This document shows, piece by piece, positions 21,550 to 30,242 of a stretch of DNA of 33,396 nucleotides. Source of the stretch: an uncultured Eubacterium sp. (GTDB taxonomy: Bacteria; Bacillota; Clostridia; Oscillospirales; Acutalibacteraceae); contig CAJTMQ010000010.1 of assembly GCA_910577215.1 (NCBI GenBank), forward strand, positions 1 to 33,396. Direction: 5' to 3'. Below the pieces are notes generated by a model. The model saw only the letters and a list, made by a program, of their open reading frames with translations. It ran no database searches and was not told the origin of the DNA. Positions within the stretch are counted from its first letter, which is position 1. Each line of letters starts with the position of its first letter. Position numbers and translations under genes: made by a program.

Positions 21550-23565
21550 TTAATCCAATAAAGTGCCTGTCTGCTGTGCGGGCGGTTCATCCGTGTTGTT
21601 TGAATAATAGTAATCAATGATTGAAGCCGTAATATCGGCTGTTGAAGTACCTGATCCTGCAAGTTCAATGGCAGATGCTATTGATATTTCGGGATTGTTA
21701 TACGGGGCAAAGGTAATCAGAAAACCGTTGTTAACCTTTTCTCCGTTTTTTATAACCTGTGATGTACCTGTTTTGCAGGCAACAGGAATATCAATTTTGT
21801 CAAATACATTATGGGTAACGCTGTCTGTAGCAACAAGGCGCATACCCTCTTTAACAATGCTAAAGGTATTATTTGAAACAGGTAAATCCTCTGCTACTGT
21901 TACATTGGATTCATCAATAGAGCCGTTTGAGCCGTTGATGATTGCTTTTAAAAAGTGCAGCTCATATCTTGTGCCGTTGTTGGCAATTGTTGCACAGTAA
22001 TTGGCAAGCTGAAGTGGCGTGAACAGATTGTCCGACTGACCGATACTGCTCTGAATCGTATCACCCATCTGCCATACGCGGTTATAAAGCTCAGCACTTG
22101 CAGGGCCGGAAAGAACACCCGAAGCCTCGTTGATTTCAACACCTGTTTTTTCACCAAGACCGAACATAGAGCCGTATTCATTCATTTTGCTTATTCCAAG
22201 CTTGTCTGCACAATTGTAGAAGAAAATATTGCAGGAATCACGAAGTGCCTGACGTACATTTTCATTTCCGTGAGAAGTCTGCCTTAAACATTCGAAGGGA
22301 ACATCATAATATTGCCAAATTCCCTTGCATTGGAATCGGGTGTCCTCCGTTATAACACCCTCTTCAAGAGCGGCACATGCCATCATAGGCTTAAAGGTAG
22401 AACCCGGAGCATATAAGCCGAGAGCGAATCGATTCCACATCGGGTTTCTTTTGTTTTTTGCAAGTTTTGAATAATTTTCGTAATAATCTTCTATGCTGTA
22501 AGTAGGGTAAGAAGCGGCTGCAAGTACCTCACCGTTGTTGATATTTTCAACAACAACAGCTCCTGCTCCATCAGTCTGGCTTACTTCTTCACAGGTTTCC
22601 TTCAGCTTTTCCTGGGCAAGGCGTTGTAAATCCTTATCTATTGTGAGAACAACAGTATTGCCCTGAATCGGATTTTTGGTAACCTCTTCGGTTACGTTTC
22701 CTTCACTGTCAATCGTAACGGTCATTTCGCCGGGGGTTCCGCGAAGTTCGCTTTCCAAGGCTGCTTCAATTCCGCTTTCACCTATTGTATCGGTAATGCC
22801 GTAGCCGCTTTCCTTAAGCTCGGCATATTCATCTGCGTTGATTTTTCTTACCGTTCCCAAAATATGGGGTGCAAGCGTGGAATCTGTATATTCACGGTAT
22901 GAAACAGGCTTAACATCTGCACCTTTATAACTTACCGGATCTTCTTTTACAGCGGCAACGGTTTCATTGCTTACATCATCCGCAATGGTAATAGGGCTTT
23001 CGATTGAAAACATTTTTGTTGTAAGCTCATATCGTACAGCACCTATTTTAAGAGAATCTGCAATGCTGTATCCTTCAAGCTCATACTGTTCAACCATTGC
23101 ATCAAAGCAGTTTTGTGCAGTTGCATAGTTCTGAAGATTAAATACACCTTCACTTTTCATTTTTTTAATTTCGGTTTCATCATCTGTAAAAGCAATAGAA
23201 CTTCCGTCGGAAACAAGCGGAAGATTGTTTACATATTCCTCGCCGTTTGTTTCAAAAAGCTTTATGAGATTAATAATTATTTCATTTCTCGGTTTATTGT
23301 CTTCTTTTGACGGAAAATAAGCAGCGTCAAGAATAATTGAGTTGCCCTGACGGTTTGTAACAAGAGTATTGCCGTTTCGGTCCACAATATCTCCTCGTGC
23401 AGCTTCTATAGGTACTGTGTAGGTGTTTACGGCATTATTCTGTGCTGCATAGAATTCGTTGTTGAGAATCTGAATATCAAATAAATTATAACCGAATCCA
23501 AGTACAACAAGAATAACAAGCACAACTGTTATAATGGAGCGGATGCTGCTGTGTCTGCTTCTCAC
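21550..23565 (-). CDS. mrdA: Penicillin-binding protein 2 (elongasome transpeptidase)
   Basis: A 671-residue class B PBP that cross-links peptidoglycan during side-wall growth. It has one N-terminal membrane span (about 9-29), a dimerisation/pedestal domain with AARGDIVDRNG (55-65) and IGESGIEAALESELRG (261-276), and a transpeptidase domain with STFK at 389-392, SCN at 444-446 and KTGT at 598-601. All catalytic motifs are intact. The C-terminus is short. It follows mreD by 21 bp and ends the mreBCD-PBP2 operon. No clear terminator was found after it. Confidence 0.93.
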   Translation of the reverse strand: MRSRHSSIRSIITVVLVILVVLGFGYNLFDIQILNNEFYAAQNNAVNTYTVPIEAARGDIVDRNGNTLVTNRQGNSIILDAAYFPSKEDNKPRNEIIINLIKLFETNGEEYVNNLPLVSDGSSIAFTDDETEIKKMKSEGVFNLQNYATAQNCFDAMVEQYELEGYSIADSLKIGAVRYELTTKMFSIESPITIADDVSNETVAAVKEDPVSYKGADVKPVSYREYTDSTLAPHILGTVRKINADEYAELKESGYGITDTIGESGIEAALESELRGTPGEMTVTIDSEGNVTEEVTKNPIQGNTVVLTIDKDLQRLAQEKLKETCEEVSQTDGAGAVVVENINNGEVLAAASYPTYSIEDYYENYSKLAKNKRNPMWNRFALGLYAPGSTFKPMMACAALEEGVITEDTRFQCKGIWQYYDVPFECLRQTSHGNENVRQALRDSCNIFFYNCADKLGISKMNEYGSMFGLGEKTGVEINEASGVLSGPASAELYNRVWQMGDTIQSSIGQSDNLFTPLQLANYCATIANNGTRYELHFLKAIINGSNGSIDESNVTVAEDLPVSNNTFSIVKEGMRLVATDSVTHNVFDKIDIPVACKTGTSQVIKNGEKVNNGFLITFAPYNNPEISIASAIELAGSGTSTADITASIIDYYYSNNTDEPPAQQTGTLLD

Positions 23566-23586
23566 GGCAATCTCCTTTCTGTTGAA

Positions 23587-24123
23587 TTAATATAAATAGT
23601 TTGTATTGTTTGATTTGTTCAGCTTTCTTTTAATAGGAACAAGGCTGAGCCATATAACCGGCATTGCGGCCATTGTGTAAATGGCACTTGGAATGTAAAA
23701 AGAGAACAGACTGAGTTCTGCACCTTTTATATCTTTGATTATTATAAAGCAGAGCCAATAAATAAAAACATACGCAAAAACGGTTAATAAAGAAAAAACA
23801 AGGTTTGTGATAAAGGTGTTTCTGATTATATAGGTTACAAGTGCTGCACTTATAAAGCAGGCTATGCACATAAAAACAGCATTGTATCCAAAGTGAACAG
23901 AAGAGGACAGATCCCATATCAAGCCCCCGAAAAGTCCGAGCATTGCAGAAAAATATTCATCCTCACCCATTCCGAGAATGATTGCAACAGGCAATAGCAA
24001 AAAGCACCTTGCACCGCCTATTTCAAAGGTTAATCCCTCTGTATTCTGAATGATTGCAGCAAGTGAAATAAGCAATAAATAAACAATGTATTTTGTGATT
24101 CTTTGTCTGTATGATAGACTCAT
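23587..24123 (-). CDS. mreD: Rod-shape determining protein MreD
   Basis: A 178-residue membrane protein with about five spans and no catalytic motif, like other MreD proteins. Recognition rests on its size, hydrophobic pattern (IVYLLLISLAAIIQNTEGL at the start; GEDEYFSAMLGLFGGLIWDL in the middle, a typical MreD segment) and place between mreC and PBP2. It belongs to the elongasome. Its ATG overlaps the mreC stop by one base. Confidence 0.9.
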   Translation of the reverse strand: MSLSYRQRITKYIVYLLLISLAAIIQNTEGLTFEIGGARCFLLLPVAIILGMGEDEYFSAMLGLFGGLIWDLSSSVHFGYNAVFMCIACFISAALVTYIIRNTFITNLVFSLLTVFAYVFIYWLCFIIIKDIKGAELSLFSFYIPSAIYTMAAMPVIWLSLVPIKRKLNKSNNTNYLY

Positions 24124-24965
24124 TATTCTGCCCCGCTTTCACTGTCAGTCAAAACAAGGCAGTTTGAGATATTGTTAACATCAATACCCGGTTTAATAAC
24201 GGCATAGTGAGCGATTGATGTTGTTTCCTCATTGATTTCCTCAACCGTGCCGATGATAAGTCCTTTAGGAATGTTTCCGCTTATGCCTGCAGTTGAAATG
24301 ATTGAGCCGTAGGTAACAGAGGCTGTAGATGCAAGGTTTGCCATTTTGCATTTGCCGTCTGCAGCAAGGGCTGCGTCACCGGTTACATATGAAATTTCTC
24401 CTGAAACAATTTCATATGCCGAAACGGAAAAATCAGGGTCTAAAATCGTTTTAACAACACTGTAGCTTGGGTAAGCTTTACTTATAATACCAACAATATA
24501 GTTGCCGTAAAGGACAGCGTTTCCTTCCTGAATTCCGCTTAAAGAGCCCTTGTCTATTGTATATGAGCCGAAAATGTCTGCAGCATCTCTTGAAATGGCA
24601 TTTGCTTCAACAAAATTGAATTCAGGATTTTCCTCCTTTAAGCCGAGTGCGTCTTTATAAAGTGCATTTTGCTTTTGCAGATTTTCATAATCTCTCAGCT
24701 GATTCTGCAGAGAGCCAACCTGCTTTTCAAGCTCATCTATTTTTTTCAGATAATCGGAATGTCCGCTTGCTTCACCGAAAACATAGGAAATGCCGCTTGA
24801 TATTTTTGAGGCAGCCCAGTTTGCAGGGGTGAAAATGATTCCGATAACACTTGACTGTGCGGTTTCACCGTTTCCGTTTGCAGCACAGATAAGTGCTCCT
24901 GCAAGAAGCAGCGCAATTATTCCCGATATTAACTTGAAACGTCTGCTTTTAAAAAGGTTTTTCAT
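24123..24965 (-). CDS. mreC: Rod-shape determining protein MreC
   Basis: A 280-residue protein with an N-terminal membrane span (about 10-30), a coiled coil (about 68-108, with KIDELEKQVGSLQNQLRDYENL) and the beta-rich MreC domain (GSYTIDKGSLSGIQEGNAVL and GIISKAYPSYSVVKTILDPDF). It acts outside the membrane as scaffold linking MreB/MreD to PBP2. It lies 2 bp after mreB. Confidence 0.93.
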   Translation of the reverse strand: MKNLFKSRRFKLISGIIALLLAGALICAANGNGETAQSSVIGIIFTPANWAASKISSGISYVFGEASGHSDYLKKIDELEKQVGSLQNQLRDYENLQKQNALYKDALGLKEENPEFNFVEANAISRDAADIFGSYTIDKGSLSGIQEGNAVLYGNYIVGIISKAYPSYSVVKTILDPDFSVSAYEIVSGEISYVTGDAALAADGKCKMANLASTASVTYGSIISTAGISGNIPKGLIIGTVEEINEETTSIAHYAVIKPGIDVNNISNCLVLTDSESGAE

Positions 24966-24967
24966 TG

Positions 24968-25954
24968 TTATTTTGCCCTTCTCAGTTTTACTGATGCACC
25001 TATTGCAACTGCATCAAGCGGAATGTCTGTTGTGTGAACAGCAATTTTTGTTTCTTTTGAAATCAGCTCGGGAAGTCCTCTCAAAAGAGCGGTTCCGCCG
25101 GTAATGTAAATGCCCTTATCAATTATGTCTGCTGCAAGCTCGGGAAGTGTAACCTCCAGCGTTTCACGGATTGCGGAGATGATTTCGCAAACAGGCTCTG
25201 CAAGAACCTCTCTGATTTCGGCAGATGTAACCTCAATAGAGTTTGGAAGACCGTCCGTTAAGTTTCTGCCTCTGACCTCCATGGCCGCTTCTCCGTCATA
25301 TTCCGATGCCGAGCCGATTTTGAGCTTAATGTCCTCTGCGGTTATTGTGCCTATAAGCAGATTATGCGTTTTTTTCATATAATTTATGATTGTTTCATCA
25401 AGTGCGTTGCCGGCTGTTTTGATGCTTTTTCTTGCTGCAATTCCGCCAAGAGAAATTACGGCAACATCGCAGGTGCCGCCGCCGATGTCAACAATCATTG
25501 AACCCTTTGCTTCATAAACAGGCAGACCAACACCGAGAGCGGCTGCCATTGGTTCTTCAATGAGCTCAACATCCTGTGCACCTGCTGCACGGACTGCGTC
25601 TTCTACAGCACGTCTTTCAACCTCTGTAACACCGCTCGGAACGGAAATAACAACTCTTGTTTTTGTGAAAAACGAACGCTTTGATGAGCGGTATATAAAA
25701 TCGTGCAGCATATCGGCAGTCATATCAAAGTCTGCAATAACGCCGTCATTAAGAGGTTTAACGGCAACAATTGAGCCGGGAGTTCTGCCGATCATAGCCT
25801 TGGCCTTATTGCCTGTTGCAAGAACTCTGCGTGATTTAACATCAACTGCAACAACAGAAGGCTCACGTATAATAATTCTGCCCTTTCTGTCACAGATAAG
25901 GGTGTTTTCCGTTCCCAAATCTATGCCGATATCTCTTGTTAATATCATAAACAT
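24968..25954 (-). CDS. mreB: Actin-like cell-shape protein MreB
   Basis: The 328-residue actin homologue organises side-wall synthesis. Phosphate-1 motif DIGIDLGTENTLI near the N-terminus, VISVPSGVTEVERRAVEDA, IEEPMAAALGVGLPV, phosphate-2 IVDIGGGTCDVAVIS and adenosine motif YITGGTALLRGLPEL are all present. An in-frame ATG two codons downstream (25948) is better placed relative to GAGAG and is the possible true start. First gene of mreBCD-PBP2 with promoter at 26028-26000. Confidence 0.95.
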   Translation of the reverse strand: MFMILTRDIGIDLGTENTLICDRKGRIIIREPSVVAVDVKSRRVLATGNKAKAMIGRTPGSIVAVKPLNDGVIADFDMTADMLHDFIYRSSKRSFFTKTRVVISVPSGVTEVERRAVEDAVRAAGAQDVELIEEPMAAALGVGLPVYEAKGSMIVDIGGGTCDVAVISLGGIAARKSIKTAGNALDETIINYMKKTHNLLIGTITAEDIKLKIGSASEYDGEAAMEVRGRNLTDGLPNSIEVTSAEIREVLAEPVCEIISAIRETLEVTLPELAADIIDKGIYITGGTALLRGLPELISKETKIAVHTTDIPLDAVAIGASVKLRRAK

Positions 25955-25999
25955 CTCTCACTTTCAACGATATGTAAATACATAAGCAATATATAAACC

Positions 26000-26028
26000 A
26001 TTATATATTAATTAAATTTATATAACAA
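26000..26028 (-). promoter_or_regulatory. Sigma-A promoter of mreBCD-mrdA
   Basis: Minus-strand TTGTTA (26028-26023), 17 bp, TATAAT (26005-26000), about 45 bp before mreB. Confidence 0.65.
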
Positions 26029-26067
26029 CACTAAAATATAAAATTCACAAAATATTTTATTTCTTGA

Positions 26068-26103
26068 CAAAAAATATCCTATTCCGAATACTCAGAATAG
26101 GAT
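26068..26103 (-). terminator. Intrinsic terminator of the deacetylase gene
   Basis: A 9-bp stem (26103-26095 with 26084-26076) followed on the minus strand by ATTTTTTG. Confidence 0.85.
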
Positions 26104-26109
26104 CAGCAT

Positions 26110-26952
26110 TTATACAGTTGTTGTGAAGGTATAGCCCTGTTTAATAATATTATCAATTGCCCTGCCTAATACCTCGGCATTTGAGCTGCACACTGCGTGA
26201 AGCAGAATGATTGCACCGTTGTGAACGGATGATGTTATCTTCTCATAGGCCGTGTCCGTGCTCGGCGGGGAACTTGTGTCCCAGTCAGCATAAGCAAAGC
26301 TCCAGAACAGTGTTTCGTAGCCGAGACTGCTTGTCAGTGCAAGTGTCTGTTCACTGAAAGCACCTTCAGGGAAACGGAAATAAGTCATTTCATATCCGAA
26401 TTGCTCTGCAACATAATCGTGAAGAATTGTTATTTCATCACTTGCTGTATCAAGGTCTATCTGTGTGAAGTTATAATGTCTGTAGGAATGGTTGCCGACT
26501 ATGTGCCCTTCATTAATCATTCTGTGAACAAGCTCGGGATTATCCTTGACATAATCGTAGGTGCAGAAGAAAATAGCCTTAACATTTTTTTCTTTAAGCG
26601 TGTCTAAAATCTGTGCTGTGTAGCCGTTTTCGTAGCCTTCATCAAAGGTCAGGCAAACATTTTTGCCGTCCTCAAGCAGCCATTTGCCGTTAAGTTCGCC
26701 GTACTTTTCCTGTAGATTTGTAGGATCAACAGGACGGGCGTGATCCTTGATATTGCCGGGTCCCCATGTTATTGCATTGGTGTCATAGCCTGATAATTCC
26801 AGTCCGACACCTCTTGCTTCAAGTGTGGTATCCGCTACATTTGTTGTGTTGTTTGTTGTTGAATTATTATCGGTTTTTATATTGCCGGAATTTGCCGCAC
26901 AGCCGCACAACAGCAATGAAACCGATGCAATTGCTGCAAATATTTTTTTCAT
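26110..26952 (-). CDS. PdaA-like polysaccharide deacetylase lipoprotein
   Basis: The 280-residue product begins with a signal peptide and lipobox LCGC (Cys18 lipidated), then a Thr/Asn-rich linker (22-45) and a CE4 NodB domain. It resembles Bacillus PdaA, which makes muramic delta-lactam in spore cortex: LTFDEGYENGYT at 101-112 (Asp104), NHSYRHYNFTQ at 154-164 (metal His155/His159), YFRFPEGAFSE at 191-201, FWSFAYADWD and LLHAVCSSNAEVL. In motif 3 the usual RPPRG reads RFPEG. The start ATG 26952 has GGGAGGAG 6 nt upstream, but that SD is inside a 13-bp hairpin. It may indicate a sporulation-capable lineage; that is inference. Confidence 0.85.
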   Translation of the reverse strand: MKKIFAAIASVSLLLCGCAANSGNIKTDNNSTTNNTTNVADTTLEARGVGLELSGYDTNAITWGPGNIKDHARPVDPTNLQEKYGELNGKWLLEDGKNVCLTFDEGYENGYTAQILDTLKEKNVKAIFFCTYDYVKDNPELVHRMINEGHIVGNHSYRHYNFTQIDLDTASDEITILHDYVAEQFGYEMTYFRFPEGAFSEQTLALTSSLGYETLFWSFAYADWDTSSPPSTDTAYEKITSSVHNGAIILLHAVCSSNAEVLGRAIDNIIKQGYTFTTTV

Positions 26953-26990
26953 AAAAAACTCCTCCCGCAAATTATTTTTTGCAGAAGGAG
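26953..26990 (-). promoter_or_regulatory. SD-sequestering hairpin / attenuator before the deacetylase gene
   Basis: Positions 26990-26978 pair with 26971-26959 over 13 bp (two G-U pairs), loop 6 nt. The 3' arm is the SD of the deacetylase gene and is followed by TTTTTT and its ATG. It can act as terminator, as SD block, or both. Confidence 0.7.
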
Positions 26991-27022
26991 TAATAATATA
27001 AATGGTATAATTTTTTGATTTT

Positions 27023-28144
27023 TTAATTTTTTTCAGCGTCTTCAACACTTTTCTGCTTTAAATAAGCGTTGATAAAGCCGTCTATATCACCGTCCATAAC
27101 AGCGTTAATATTTCCCATTTCAAAGCCTGTTCTGTGATCCTTTGCCATAGTATACGGCATAAATACGTAAGAGCGGATTTGGCTTCCCCAGGCAATTTCT
27201 TTTTGGTCACCTTTTATATCCTCTATTCTTTCAAGGTTTTCACGCTCTTTGATTTCAACAAGCTTTGATTTAAGCATTCTCATTGCAACCTCACGGTTCT
27301 GATGCTGTGAACGCTCAATCTGACAGGAAACAACAATGCCTGTAGGGATGTGGGTAAGACGAACGGCAGATGATGTTTTGTTAACCTTCTGGCCGCCGGC
27401 GCCGGATGCTCTGTAAACATCCATTTTTATATCTTCTTCACGGATTTCCACATTTACATCGTCATCAATTTCAGGCATAACCTCAAGTGATGCAAATGAA
27501 GTATGACGTCTGCCCGATGAGTCAAACGGAGAAACTCTTACAAGGCGGTGAATTCCCATTTCGCCTTTAAGATAACCGTATGCGTTTTCACCTTCGATAA
27601 GAATGGTTGCACTTTTAAGACCTGCAACATCTCCGTCAAGATAATCAAGTGTTGAAACCTTGTAGCCGTGGCGTTCTCCCCAGCGGTTGTACATTCTGAA
27701 AAGCATTTCCGCCCAGTCCATAGCTTCTGTTCCGCCTGCACCTGCGTGAAAGGTGAGCAGGGCATTTTTGCCGTCAAATTCACCGCTTAAAAGTGTTGAA
27801 AGTGTAAGGTTTTCAATTCTTTTTTCAATATCATCAACAGATGCTGTGCAGTCTGCTAAAAGGCTTTCATCACCCTCTTCGTCTGCAAGCTCAATCATAA
27901 CAAGTGCGTCGTCATAATCTGATTTTAGTGATTCGTAGCTTGAAACCTTTGTTTTTAAAGAACCGGTTTTCTTTAAAACCTTCTGGCTCTCCTCCATATC
28001 GTCCCAGAAATCAGGGGCGGAAGCTTTTTCCTCAAGCTGCGAAATTTCTTCCTTAACAAGGTCTATTGCAAGTGCTTCTTTTAAATTCTGAATCGGTTTT
28101 TCGGATTCAAGCAGTCTGAATCTTAAGTTTTCAAATTCAACCAT
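27023..28144 (-). CDS. prfB: Peptide chain release factor 2
   Basis: The 373-residue class I release factor for UGA/UAA. It has SPF at 205-207 (stop-codon recognition, RF2 type) and GGQ at 250-252 in YRASGAGGQKVNKTSSAVRL. The frame is continuous from ATG 28144 (SD AAGGAG). The in-frame UGA and CUUUGAC slippery site used in E. coli and B. subtilis for autoregulatory +1 frameshifting are absent; the matching region reads KEALAIDLVKEE. Own promoter; the deacetylase gene follows after 70 bp. Confidence 0.96.
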   Translation of the reverse strand: MVEFENLRFRLLESEKPIQNLKEALAIDLVKEEISQLEEKASAPDFWDDMEESQKVLKKTGSLKTKVSSYESLKSDYDDALVMIELADEEGDESLLADCTASVDDIEKRIENLTLSTLLSGEFDGKNALLTFHAGAGGTEAMDWAEMLFRMYNRWGERHGYKVSTLDYLDGDVAGLKSATILIEGENAYGYLKGEMGIHRLVRVSPFDSSGRRHTSFASLEVMPEIDDDVNVEIREEDIKMDVYRASGAGGQKVNKTSSAVRLTHIPTGIVVSCQIERSQHQNREVAMRMLKSKLVEIKERENLERIEDIKGDQKEIAWGSQIRSYVFMPYTMAKDHRTGFEMGNINAVMDGDIDGFINAYLKQKSVEDAEKN

Positions 28145-28174
28145 TGTAATTCTCCTTAATTAATAACAAAGGTT

Positions 28175-28203
28175 ATTATAAACAACTTCTTTCGCCATTG
28201 CAA
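28175..28203 (-). promoter_or_regulatory. Sigma-A promoter of prfB
   Basis: Minus-strand TTGCAA (28203-28198), 17 bp, TATAAT (28180-28175). Confidence 0.7.
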
Positions 28204-28247
28204 GATGTACTTGTTAAAAATATGTTTACTTTATTTTAATCAAGATG

Positions 28248-28276
28248 TTGATTTTTTATGCTAAGGTAAGTATAAT
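28248..28276 (+). promoter_or_regulatory. Sigma-A promoter of the RING-like/galU operon
   Basis: TTGATT (28248-28253), 17 bp, TATAAT (28271-28276). Confidence 0.7.
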
Positions 28277-28313
28277 TAATTTAATATGTGCAAATATTTT
28301 ACAGGAGTTTATA

Positions 28314-29309
28314 ATGTCTTTATACGAAAATATCAAATGCCCTGTATGCGGAAATGCGTTTGCGGAGGGTGACGATGTTGTTACTTGCCCTGACTGCGGA
28401 ACACCTCATCACAGAGAATGCTATCAGGAATTGGGAAAATGTGCAAATAAAAATCTTCACGGTACCGATTTTGTATTTAACAGAGAAGAAGAGAAGGATG
28501 ATAATCAATCTGCAAATCAGACTGATATAGGAGATTATTATATAGGCGAAAATGCCGATAATGTTCAGGCAGCAGAAATTGCTGATGAGCCTGTACAGCA
28601 GAACAATTCTGATGAGGGCAATAATTATAAAATTCCCCCGCAGGTTAATATTCCAAGGAGTTTTATAGCTGAAAGAATCAATGAGGAAATAGATGGTACA
28701 AAGGTATCTGATTTAATGGCAGTTGTTTCTGTTAATCCCTTTAAGTTTTTACCTAAATTCAGAAAAAACAAAAAACTTAACTGGAACTGGAGTGCTTTTA
28801 TTTTCGGACCGTATTATTTCTTTTTCAGAAAAATGCACTTTCAGGGTATAATCATTATGGCGCTCAGGTTTGTATGCAACCTGATTGTTTCTGCGGTATA
28901 TTATGATGCCATTTCCTTTGTAGGAAACAGCATGATGAGTATCTATTCTCTTGAGGATAAAACGCAGATGTATGCTGAATTTCAAAAAATTGCTGCCGCT
29001 CCTGAATATCAGAAAGCAATGACAGCATATTTAATTATTATTGCAGCAACTATTGTTCTGCATATTATTTCTGCACTTATCGTTGACGGAATATACCGTA
29101 AAAAGGTTATTAATATTGTTAAAAAAGTTGATGAAAAGGTTGAAATGGGTGAATCCTTTTCAATTATAGGTCTGGCAATGGAAAATGAAAGCAGCATGAA
29201 TCAGGGAGAATTAAGAAAACTGTTTCTTGCAAGACAGGGCGGAGTAAGCGTATTCGCCCCGATTATTGCTATTATGGTACTGCAGCTTTTCACCAATTTT
29301 ATTTTATAA
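28314..29309 (+). CDS. RING-finger-like zinc domain fused to DUF2628-type membrane protein
   Basis: A 331-residue protein in three parts. Residues 9-43 have a RING-like layout: Cys9-x2-Cys12, Cys25-x2-Cys28, His32, Cys36 and Cys43, within CPDCGTPHHRECYQELGKC, similar to the prokaryotic RING family 1. Residues 55-110 are acidic and Asn/Gln-rich linker. Residues 155-331 contain LNWNWSAFIFGPYYFFFRKMH (DUF2628-like) and about four membrane spans. The start is ATG 28314 after CAGGAGTTTATA. First gene of an operon with galU, a CPBP protease and tadA. Ubiquitin-ligase activity should not be assumed; it may be a zinc-dependent membrane sensor or adaptor. Confidence 0.75.
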   Translation: MSLYENIKCPVCGNAFAEGDDVVTCPDCGTPHHRECYQELGKCANKNLHGTDFVFNREEEKDDNQSANQTDIGDYYIGENADNVQAAEIADEPVQQNNSDEGNNYKIPPQVNIPRSFIAERINEEIDGTKVSDLMAVVSVNPFKFLPKFRKNKKLNWNWSAFIFGPYYFFFRKMHFQGIIIMALRFVCNLIVSAVYYDAISFVGNSMMSIYSLEDKTQMYAEFQKIAAAPEYQKAMTAYLIIIAATIVLHIISALIVDGIYRKKVINIVKKVDEKVEMGESFSIIGLAMENESSMNQGELRKLFLARQGGVSVFAPIIAIMVLQLFTNFIL

Positions 29310-29337
29310 ATAATTTTTATTTTAGGAGGATACAATT

Positions 29338-30213
29338 ATGAAAGTTAGAAAGGCAATAATACCTGCAGCAGGTATGGGAACAAGAGTGCTTCCTGCATCA
29401 AAGGCGGTTCCGAAGGAAATGCTTAATATAGTTGATAAGCCTGCAATTCAGTATATTGTTGAAGAGGCTTTTGCATCGGGTATTGAGGAAATTCTTGTTA
29501 TCACAAACAGAAACAAGGGTGCGATTGAGGATCACTTTGACCATGCATTTGAGCTTGAGGCAAAGCTTGAGGGCAATGAAAGCAAGAAAAAGATTTATGA
29601 AGATGTTATGGCTTGCTCAAACTTCGGAAATATCTATTTCTTAAGACAGAAGGAAACAAAAGGTCTTGGTCACGCAGTGCTTTGTGCTAAGAACTTCATC
29701 GGTAATGAGCCGTTTGCTGTTCTTTACGGTGATGATGTTATTCTTTCCGATGTTCCTGCAACAAAGCAGCTTTGCAATGCATATGAGAAATACGGTAAGG
29801 GCGTTGTTGGTGTTAAAGAGGTTCCGGGCCTTGCAATTACAAAGTATTGCTCACTTAAAACAGAACATATTGAAGATAACTGCTATAACTGCACGGATAT
29901 GATTGAAAAGCCGAAGCCGGAAGAAATTATGGGCAATTTCTCAATCCTCGGCAGAGTTGTTCTTCCACCTGAAATTTTTGATATTCTTGAGGAAACTCCT
30001 CTTGGTGCAGGCAATGAGCTTCAGCTTACGGATGCTATGAAAACTCTTGCACAGACCTCAGGTGTTGTTGCCGTTGAATATGAGGGCAAGCGTTATGATA
30101 TGGGTAACAAATTCGGTATTCTTGAAGCGAATATCGAGGTTGGTCTTAAGCATCCTGAAACAAAGGCTGAACTTAAAGATTATATAAAGAAAATTGCTGA
30201 AAGCCTTGACTGA
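29338..30213 (+). CDS. galU: UTP-glucose-1-phosphate uridylyltransferase
   Basis: The 291-residue enzyme makes UDP-glucose for glycolipids, cell-wall polymers and galactose use. The nucleotide-binding start IIPAAGMGTRVLPASK (7-22), then VPKEMLNIVDKPAIQYIVEEA, GLGHAVLCAKNFIG, YGDDVIL and GRVVLPPEIFDIL are all standard. Length is normal. RBS TAGGAGGA. A GH36-type galactosidase lies further downstream, consistent with but not proof of a galactose link. Confidence 0.95.
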   Translation: MKVRKAIIPAAGMGTRVLPASKAVPKEMLNIVDKPAIQYIVEEAFASGIEEILVITNRNKGAIEDHFDHAFELEAKLEGNESKKKIYEDVMACSNFGNIYFLRQKETKGLGHAVLCAKNFIGNEPFAVLYGDDVILSDVPATKQLCNAYEKYGKGVVGVKEVPGLAITKYCSLKTEHIEDNCYNCTDMIEKPKPEEIMGNFSILGRVVLPPEIFDILEETPLGAGNELQLTDAMKTLAQTSGVVAVEYEGKRYDMGNKFGILEANIEVGLKHPETKAELKDYIKKIAESLD

Positions 30214-30242
30214 TAAGGTTTTCCGAGATTGAGGGAAAGTAT

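Noticed and set aside
26997..27048. Upstream extension of the deacetylase into prfB
   Set aside because: It would put a signal peptide and lipobox in mid-protein; ATG 26952 begins the signal peptide and has a strong SD.
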